Of a stretch of DNA of 64,000 bases, positions 58,201 through 64,000 are shown one piece after another. Position 1 is the first letter of the stretch. Each line of letters opens with the position of its first letter. The notes below the pieces were generated by a model, which ran no database searches, had not been told where the DNA came from, and was given only the letters and a program-made list of their open reading frames with translations. Both the position numbers and the translations under genes were made by a program. The DNA comes from Loripinus fragilis (taxonomy: Eukaryota; Mollusca; Bivalvia; Lucinida; Lucinidae): NCBI GenBank assembly GCA_964019695.1, contig OZ026516.1, positions 97,278,368 to 97,342,367 on the forward strand, written 5' to 3'.

Positions 58201-60679
58201 ACCTGACTCAGGATACCACAAGGGAAAGTAACAAAAATACAATAAACATCACCAACAAGAGCCAAGAGGTCAGCCCTTTCCCAGCAGATGACCACTAGGC
58301 AGCAATGAACAGACGCAAAAGCATGAGAAACACAAGACACTAAAACACAAATGATCCACAAAATAAGCACCGCCTTGGGACGGTCATGGAGGGCTTAAAC
58401 CGGTTTCACGGTGCCAACCTCACCCTTAGTTCAGTTGTGATGTACAACCAGAAAAATGTACTAACTATGAAGCCTTAGCCTTTTTAAAACATATTTTGTA
58501 AGTTTCTAACAATTTGACAATTTAAAGAATCATCACATGTTTAACCCATTTAAACCGAATGCCAATTCCTACGCTTATCAATTGGACCAGTCTAATGTCC
58601 GTTTTAAGGGTTGTTGGGTGGTATTTTTCATTCTGATTCAATTTTTATTCTAACACACCTCGCCTATATAGCCAATGGTTAAACTCAGTGATTTATTGGT
58701 TGATAAATCACTGCACGGACTGGACACGGACCAACGTGACGTCATTCAGTCGCCAGTTTGATTTTCATGACGTCATCTATCATAATAGACGGCGTAACGA
58801 CGTTTTCACAACTACTTGAAGTTCAAAATGTACGTAAAAATACGCGTTACAGTCTGAACAAGAGTTGCGAGACATTCTGACAGTCTGTTCAAGATGGCAG
58901 AATCGTTATAGACTATGACGTATTCGTTCATATTTTAAATCTTTTTGTGTGTTAGAATCGAAATAAATTCGCACTGACAGTGATTTGTTGCTTAATATAC
59001 ATGTATCACTGTCTGTCGGTCAGTCGTAAGTAGATAAATCATTCGCGCTTCGCGCTCATGATTTATTCACTTTAACGACTGATCTCCAGCCAGTGATATA
59101 TATATAGCAACAAATCACTGCGAGCGCGAATCTATTTCTTAAATATAACATTCTGCAAGCAAACAGTGGTGAGATCTTGATCAGACGTCACGTTCTGTGG
59201 CGTCTGATCTGGTTCTGCACTGTTTGTCCATGTCCCATAAAAGGACGCTATGCTTTATATATGGGTCAATGGTATACAAACAGGGAATGTACAAATTATG
59301 AAACAAAATTGCACAGATAATATATTATCATATGACGTCGCGTCTGGGAGTGAAATAACGCCATGCAATAAAATCGATAAACCACTAGTGGTTCATAGAT
59401 TTACGGGAAACGTTATGACGTCCATAACAACGTTGCGTACATAATGACAAATTATGACGTTTTACTCCAGAAATGGGATTTCAAAGTAATCTTAATGACA
59501 TATGATAAATAGAATCTAACATTCGTGCTCTTGTATTATTGAATTTATTAAACTCGTTGCGAAAAAGAGATAAAATGCTCTGCAAGCCTCGCAGTTTATA
59601 TCTTTTCCTCAACTCGTTTAATAAATTCGATAAAACATGATCATTCATGTAAGATCCTCTATTTTTGTAACTTTCTAAAATGTTATCAGCTCGTTCTTAA
59701 AATCATTGGTAAAGTGCACCCGGATTTCAAATACACAATTTGAAACATTCCCAAATGGAAATGTTCAAGAACAAATCATTCTTGGATCATAACAAAATCA
59801 TCTAGATCAATTAGATCGCATATTGTTAGCTCATTGGTATGGCAAATATAATCATTACTAGCTCAGTAAGGAATTAGTTTTATCAAAGAGTGGTCTATTG
59901 AAATGATCCTGAGACCTATCTTTATAAGGTGCTAGTCTAAGATCGAAAAGTGTAGAATCCTAATGGATCTATCAAACTCAGATGGTGTGACACATAACAT
60001 AGTCTTAGAGGTGAATTGAGAAATTATTAAACCAAAAAATAAAATAAAAAAGCTTGAGTACGTTCACTTGTGTGGAGCTTTTGAAATTACACTGCATATA
60101 ATGAGCGCATGTCCAGAGGCAACTCGGAGTGGCCGTATGACAAGGTTGTCTGTAACATGTATATTAAAAATCACAAAACTGGGTCATTCTCAGTGATACA
60201 CTTTGTATAGCATACATTAGTTAATACAGGTACCACTAAATTTGAATAATTTGTTAATTTTCCAATTTAGATGCTGATTGAGGGAACATGCTCCGTATTT
60301 TAAACCTGACCCAGTTGATTGATCCAGTTTGTGGGACTGGCCCAGTTTGTAAATTGTATAATTTCACACTCCCTCCTGATCTGATCAAAATCAATTCGGC
60401 GATTAACCAAAGCGCCAATCACAACAAAAGTTGTCTGCTGAAATGTTTCAGAAGTCTCTTGGTCCTTCAGTGTAGACCAACGTCGTAACTGCGAACTTCT
60501 TTTTAACCTCAGACGCATCAAAATATGCAGCATGCAATGCCAAGTTCGAATAAAAATTCTGTCACTTATTCTATAGTTTAAGAAATTGAAATGCACAATA
60601 ACTTACCTTCACTTCCAAGGATCAACGCTAGTAATAGGATACATTTTGGGACTACCTGGAAGCAAAATAGATAGTACAT
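49116..60679 (-). CDS. Secretory phospholipase A2 (4 exons, 153 aa)
   Basis: Exons in transcript order: 60679-60607, 58103-57962, 54890-54760, 49231-49116. All introns are GT..AG and the junction phases (1, 2, 1) agree. Residues 1-~24 form a signal peptide with core CILLLALIL. The calcium loop is YGRYCGFRGSGIPID (54-68), the active site is DRCCALHDQC (71-80, His77, calcium-binding Asp78), and CNCD (127-130) gives Asp130. Mature cysteines 58, 73, 74, 80, 89, 115, 122, 127, 129 and 136 have the spacing of the five core disulfides of group I/II-type sPLA2 (29-45, 44-105, 51-98, 61-91, 84-96). The family hydrolyses the sn-2 ester of phospholipids outside the cell, using calcium, in digestion, defence or lipid signalling. 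Odd points: Arg replaces Cys27 and the partner C-terminal Cys is absent, Arg61 stands at the Gly32 position, and Leu81 at the Tyr52 position. The frame is intact. Confidence 0.88.
49370..50100. mobile_element. Foldback element in PLA2 intron 3
   Basis: Arms of ~300 bp (about 49370-49690 and 49795-50100) are inverse copies: ACATAGATCACTTTACGCCC / GGGCGTAAAGTGATCTATGT, GTGACACGCTGGGTGAA / TTCACCCAGCGTGTCAC. Spacer ~100 bp. Confidence 0.8.
50100..51108. other. Intron 3 sequence, unassigned
   Basis: AT-rich. TTCGGCCCCTAG and TTTGGCCCCCTCTG repeated motifs near 50340 and 50470; no gene. Confidence 0.4.
52603..53180. repeat. Repeat R1, copy d (long form)
   Basis: Adds ~300 bp beyond the short copies: AGATATTTGGTTTGCATGAA, ATAACAAGGAGATAAAGC, GTAAACCCCGGTGGGCC, AGTCTTTAAGTCGGAACC. 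Confidence 0.8.
53500..54014 (+). pseudogene. Coiled-coil part of the Gag-like gene, copy 2
   Basis: Open frame with ASKIVELSAEMSSFKTELIR and DFHQRILKLENERQLAEDRK, matching the position and style of 31413-32212 but strongly diverged. The TTG at 53559 is not a real start. Ends TGA at 54014. Confidence 0.65.
54645..54720. other. Repeat fragment with TGGTCATACTCACTTAG
   Basis: TGGTATGTAATTGTGACTTT..CTGGTCATACTCACTTAG is similar to 25180-25215 and 63770-63795. Function unknown. Confidence 0.4.
54760..54890 (-). CDS. PLA2 exon 3 (active site)
   Basis: Acceptor TATATTATTGCAG, donor TGTC|GTAAGT. 43 codons start with CCALHDQC (catalytic His77, Asp78), then hydrophobic helix and wing residues to ILMC. 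The open frame continuing to 54698 is intron. Confidence 0.9.
54891..55650. other. PLA2 intron 2, unassigned
   Basis: Contains GAATGTTAGATTCTATTTAT and GTAACCAGTGGTTAA motifs shared (inverse) with 59340-59520, so probably another interspersed repeat. No gene. Confidence 0.4.
55653..56248. repeat. Repeat R1, copy e (long form)
   Basis: Same extent as copy d, with a short internal duplication of CCGTCTTGGAACGGTCAGTA at about 55880-55910. Confidence 0.8.
56873..57135. repeat. Repeat R1, copy f (internally deleted)
   Basis: AAGATCAGGAATCAAATACA, ATCCACAAAAGAAGCACTGC, GATGTGGATCAAGACAAATA, TTTGGTTTGCATGAAAG. Abuts the Gypsy integrase remnant. Confidence 0.7.
57140..57700 (-). pseudogene. Ty3/Gypsy integrase remnant, frameshifted
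   Basis: Minus-strand pieces in order: TSEVVKEVVRLLSLQQLTTS; then in other frames ENSHSTLNQMLHRMSAKIPR DWERYLQAL, and KLHYDKRARVHTFKEGDKVY. These match successive Gypsy integrase segments (RLLSIKQLxTTxYH, E.FN.TLK.ML..... P.DWdrYL.aLlfA, qk.YYD..Ak.r.FkvGDkV). The DDE region upstream is not preserved. Same strand as PLA2, in its intron 2. Confidence 0.7.
57962..58103 (-). CDS. PLA2 exon 2 (N-terminal helix and calcium-binding loop)
   Basis: Acceptor TTTAGTTACAG, donor GATAG|GTGGGT. 46 codons: FREMI resembles the family's first helix (xFxxMI), then YGRYCGFRGSGIPIDNID. The last two bases (AG) join G of exon 3 to make Arg72 before CC. Confidence 0.9.
58153..58440. repeat. Repeat R1, copy g
   Basis: AAGATCAGGAAATGATACTA, AGAGGTCAGCCCTTTCCCAG, GCACCGCCTTGGGACGGTCA. 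Its edge lies 50 bp upstream of the PLA2 exon 2 acceptor. Confidence 0.75.
58440..60600. other. PLA2 intron 1, mostly unassigned
   Basis: 58.68-59.13 kb is an uncharacterised repeat with CAGTGATTTATTGGTTGATA, two TGACGTCA sites (about 58739 and 58769) and CGCGCTTCGCGC. 59.53-59.65 kb has opposed TTTATTAAACTCG/CGAGTTTAATAAA motifs. Nothing in 59.65-60.60 kb. Confidence 0.4.
59157..59227. repeat. GCAAACAGTG hairpin repeat
   Basis: GCAAACAGTGGTGAGATCTT..CAGACGTCAC / GTGGCGTCTG..TTCTGCACTGTTTG. Confidence 0.75.
60607..60679 (-). CDS. PLA2 exon 1 (signal peptide)
   Basis: Donor GAAG|GTAAGT. Encodes 24 residues plus one base, MYYLFCFQ...ILLLALILGSE. Another in-frame ATG eight codons upstream (60703-60701) could be the start. 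A possible acceptor (TTGCTTCCAG) lies within the exon, so an upstream 5' exon cannot be excluded. The start is the least certain part of the gene. Confidence 0.7.
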
Positions 60680-60807
60680 GGGCGCACGAAGCTTTAAGCA
60701 CATAGATTGGAATATAATTATATTAGCAATGTCAATGAAGTGCTAGAAATGATAAAACAAGCATTTCGGTGCATGTGCTATCAAAATTTGGCTAAAAATA
60801 ATGGTAC

Positions 60808-60950
60808 GAGCATCACCGGCATCAATGCGCTATGTCCTTGAGCAAGACACATCAATCCCTGCTTAGTACTGGTTCAACCCAGGAAGGCACATCCCGACAA
60901 AACTGAACAATTGTTGACTGGGACGTAAAGAATCAAACCAAACAAACAAA
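60808..60950 (+). mobile_element. SINE, main family, 5'-truncated
   Basis: TATGTCCTTGAGCAAGACAC, CTTAGTACTGGTTCAACCCA, TTGTTGACTGGGACGTAAAG, AATCAAACCAAACAAACAAA tail, ~130 bp upstream of the PLA2 start. Confidence 0.8.
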
Positions 60951-61124
60951 ACTATAAAATAAGGAAGTTATAAGTATTGGTAAATATTTTGAGAAATTCA
61001 GGCATTGTGCCCAGGGTGGTATCCTGATATTTATTATATGTATACATAGGCTTGGCTGATTCTTTCGGGTTCAACACTGTGAATGCCGATATTATTTTGC
61101 TTATTTTCTGCGATGAATTATGAT

Positions 61125-61850
61125 ATTTCTCTCAGTCTGTAGTACGACATCGTCTGACGCCCTTAACCACTATTACACCACCGAGGCATCCCCAGAAAAG
61201 GACGGTCAAATAGCGTATATAACGACGCCAGACGCTGCAGTACACTCCATATAGGGGCTCTATGAGTTATGCTTATTTTCTTCGATGAATTATGATATTT
61301 CTCTCAGTCTGTAGTACGACACTTGTCTTTTTGACCACAGTGGAGACATAATCCATATAAATATTTTGACGTCTGTGAGGGTTGAACCAACGAATGCGGC
61401 GTGCGCGCCTAGCACTGCAACGTCTGACGCCCTTAACCATTACACCACAGAGGCATCGCCAAAAAGGATGGTCAAATAGCGTATATAACGCTGCAGTACA
61501 CTCCATATAGGGGCTCTATGAGTTATGCTTATTTCTGCGAGGCATCCCCCAAAAAGGATGGTCAAATAGCGTATATAACGACGCCAGACGCTGCAGTACA
61601 CTCCATATAGGGGCTCTATGAGTTATGCTTATTTCTGCGAGGCATCCCCCAAAAAGGATGGTCAAATAGCGTATATAACGACGCCAGACGCGGTAGTACA
61701 CTCATTGTAGAAACATCGTAATTCATCGCAGAAAATAAGCTTAACTCATAGAGTCCCTATATGGAGTGTACTTCAGCGTCTGGCGTCGTTATATACGTTA
61801 TTTGACCATCCTTTTTGGGGTATGCCTCGGTGCTGTAATGGTTTTTTGGT
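61125..61850. repeat. tRNA-like tandem array with a terminal inverted copy
   Basis: Units carry GAGGCATCCCCCAAAAAGGA, TGGTCAAATAGCGTATATAA, CGACGCCAGACGC and ACTCCATATAGGGGCTCTAT. Copies start near 61183, 61448, 61539 and 61640, a period of ~102 bp for the last two. 61720-61840 is the same unit inverted. The complement of 61386-61450 holds A- and B-box-like GGTGTAATGGTTAAGGGC and GTTGGTTCAACCC. Confidence 0.8.
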
Positions 61851-62515
61851 TTTCCTAAAAGGATTCGGGAGGGGGTATTAAGATTTTGTGATATGTTTTG
61901 GGGCTGATCAAAATCTGGAATATTTTCGGAGTCATCTGTACATCTTTATGGTCCTTTTGGTTAAGTCAAGGTACATAATAGTGATATTTTTGTGGGGTAA
62001 GCTAAAATTTCAAGTATTTTAGGGAATGTCTGATGTATTCGGAGGTTATCAGTTAAAGCTTGGGCTGAGTTATAAACGAGCAAGAAGAAAAAAAGAACCA
62101 TGTGAACTGGGGCGACAGGTCTAATGGATATGGGAAAAACGCATCTAGCATGCCTAGGTTAGCTTATTGTTTCTGACTTTAGGTGGCATAAATCTTACTT
62201 CAAAATATAAATTTGAGAACACATTGTAGATTTAATATTCATATATTCGAAATGGCGGCGCTTGAGGAAACTGCGAAAGTAGACTTCAAACTTTGCATGC
62301 GAACAAAGACGCTGACAATCCTGAGCATTCAAACAGACTGATAAGCGCCCTTGTTATTCGCGCTTTTGAATTGTATATAGTAATGAACCTAGCTTGTCTC
62401 TTTAGTTGAGCAGGCTGGATTGAGCCTTCCCTGATCACCAATCTTATACCACCTTTACCAACTTTAGCATGAAACATCACTTGATGTGCAAGGTCTACAC
62501 TGATGTAGGTGGTAT
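61850..62515. other. No gene seen
   Basis: AT-rich; no domain, repeat or splice pattern recognised. Confidence 0.4.
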
Positions 62516-62517
62516 AA

Positions 62518-62624
62518 AATAGTTATACCATGGGTTGTCCACCTGTTCGTAAGATAATCCACTCGCTTAAGCTCGTGGATTATCTCCACGTACAGGCGGA
62601 CAACCCATGGTATAACTATTACTT
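62518..62624. repeat. ~45-bp-arm inverted repeat
   Basis: ATAGTTATACCATGGGTTGT..GATAATCCAC / GTGGATTATC..ACAACCCATGGTATAACTAT, spacer about 12 bp. Confidence 0.9.
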
Positions 62625-63099
62625 ATTGCTTTGCACATTGTGCCCTCTTACCTTCATCTACGCTTTTTCAGGACGAAAACATGAAGCTACATGTACCGGA
62701 GTGATATCCATGTATGATACTGTCGGAGAGTACATGAGGGTTAATTCATAGGCCGTCACTCAGGAAGTTTAACAAGTTAATTTGCCAACACCTGTCAATC
62801 AAATGGACACGACCCTGGTCCACTTAAAAATGCAAAATTTGCTGTAATTTATCTGCAACATTAGTATTCTTATCTTCACATTTTGACTACTATTTTTGTT
62901 GTAATTGGGACATGCTATCAGAGAACCAGTTTATGCATTTTGGACAAGAAATACGCAGATCAGCATACGTAAATGCCTCGGAGACAGTAACAAAGTCATA
63001 ACCCGTGTAGTTTAACCCTTATAACGACCCTATTTTGTCTTGAAAATGTCGTCTGTTATTTGTTTCCGTCTTATGCATATATTTTAAGTGCATTGACTC

Positions 63100-63190
63100 C
63101 TGTGGGAGTTGAACCCACAAATGCGGCGTGTGCGCCTATCCAGCATTGCAACGTCTGACATCCTTAACCATTACACCACCGAGGCATCCC
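63100..63190 (-). repeat. tRNA-like SINE head, minus strand
   Basis: The complement contains GGTGTAATGGTTAAGGATGT and GTGGGTTCAACTCCCAC, as in the 61.4-kb array but with intact B-box stem. Confidence 0.6.
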
Positions 63191-63248
63191 CATCCCCCAA
63201 AAGGATGCTCAAGTGTTTCTGTACACTTCAGACGAGATTTTATCTGGA

Positions 63249-63319
63249 AGCAAACAATATGTACCCTGATCAGACCATTCCCAAGTGACCAGTCGGATCG
63301 GGGTCCATATTGTATACAG
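63249..63319. repeat. GCAAACA hairpin repeat
   Basis: AGCAAACAATATGTACCCTG ATCAGAC.. / ..GTCGGATCGGGGTCCATATTGT. Confidence 0.55.
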
Positions 63320-63324
63320 TATAG

Positions 63325-63920
63325 GATAACTAAGAGCAGACGAGAGGCGCAGACGACAAAACTTGAGGTTTTATTTAGCTCTGACTATCTGTTTCATCAT
63401 AATGCGTTAATTTGGTTATATTGTTTCTCTATGATGATACATTGCAATAGTTAAGAATCCTCCATGCGAGCTTAACATGTTTTATGCTTCAATAACAGCA
63501 GAATCTAGGGCAAAGATTTAGTACCAGTAAAATGCATTTAAGCCACCCCCAGTGGTTTTGGCTGCCGTTGGTTCTGTTGTTGTTGATTAGTTGTTTATTG
63601 TTACTCCCATTGAGGTATTCTGTAATTGTTCTATGTTTTGTTGTTCGTTACTTTGTGTCCAGCTCTAGTTTTTCTATCATCTTGATGTGGATGAGAGAAA
63701 TGGTTACTTTGCTTTGTTTGTCTTCCTGGTGTCTAGTGATTGTTTTGTGGCTCTGCCTCACGATGCCACGGGTTGTGACCTTACTCACTTACTTTTTTTT
63801 ATTACTTGCGACCAAAGAGTAAATGCACACAGTTTCTAAATCCAAGGTTCGAGCCTGTCGCTGTTACCTGAGTCGCCAGATCGCATCAGCAATGCTCGAT
63901 GAATGAATCTGCACTTGTGA
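63325..63920. other. Repeat-like sequence, no gene
   Basis: 63535-63800 is T/G-rich and similar to 24960-25215 (TTTGTGTCC, TTTGCTTTG.TTGTCTT, TCTGTGGCTCT..TCAC). The hydrophobic open frame there is not considered real. Confidence 0.5.
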
Positions 63921-63924
63921 TAAG

Positions 63925-64000
63925 TAATTGTTTGTGTCGATGTTTACGTCCTAGTCAACCATTTTTCAATTATGTTGTGACGCTTTGTTGAACCAGTACC
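63925..64000 (-). mobile_element. SINE, main family, minus strand, cut by window end
   Basis: The complement reads GGTACTGGTTCAACAAAGCG, then AAAAATGGTTGACTAGGACG and TAAACATCG. Confidence 0.75.

Noticed and set aside
59250..59444. 64-codon frame near TGACGT sites
   Set aside because: Part of a repeat shared in inverse with 55130-55210; no domain.
61125..61850. Regular repeats resembling a CRISPR array
   Set aside because: Units are ~102 bp and contiguous, with no unique spacers, in a eukaryotic genome, with SINE-like content.
63532..63822. 96-codon very hydrophobic frame resembling a membrane protein
   Set aside because: T/G-rich repeat shared with 24960-25215; no conserved domain.

Overview
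The window is eukaryotic nuclear DNA. Genes are split by GT..AG introns of 0.8-5.5 kb, and over 70% of the sequence is recognisable mobile or repeated DNA. The repeats (tRNA-headed SINEs sharing the core TGTCCTTGAGCAAGACACTT, long elements opening with AGCTCACCTGAG, many palindromic MITEs) are of a kind I associate with bivalve molluscs. The species cannot be fixed from the sequence.

Two host genes are supported, in convergent orientation. (1) On the + strand, 739-18128 plus a probable 3'UTR exon from 20075, is an hnRNP A/B-D / Squid-type RNA-binding protein: nine coding exons, 349 residues, two RRMs, an RGG box, a Gly/Tyr-rich tail and a C-terminal RPY. (2) On the - strand, 60679 down to 49116, four small exons hidden among repeats join in phase into a 153-residue secretory phospholipase A2 with signal peptide, calcium loop, the CCxLHD active site, the CNCD motif and the ten cysteines of the core disulfides. 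No single reading frame shows this gene.

The ~28 kb between the genes, and all their introns, are nested repeats. 22.5-24.0 kb, ~24-45 kb and 45.06-46.28 kb are AGCTCACCTGAG-type elements, the last with six ~163-bp tandem units. Inside the middle one lies a ~14.5 kb inverted-repeat structure (26571-41105). It holds an LTR retroelement (27672-36287, 5-bp target duplication GCCTT). That LTR element was itself hit twice by TTAA-flanked DNA elements: one in its Gag-like gene (29022-31408, carrying nine copies of a 14-bp motif) and one in its 3' LTR (32618-36259, which carries further nested elements). A second, decayed copy of the same LTR family lies in PLA2 intron 3 (51110-54643). Both copies encode a Gag-like plus coiled-coil protein and show no pol.

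Other recognisable pieces are: a LINE reverse-transcriptase 3' fragment (2449-2769), a hAT transposase remnant in an element with 5-bp target duplication (10204-11324), a Tc1/IS630-type transposase fragment (42125-42510), a Ty3/Gypsy integrase remnant (57140-57700), seven copies of an unclassified repeat called R1 here, about ten SINE copies and many hairpin MITEs. No rRNA, genuine tRNA or CRISPR array was seen.
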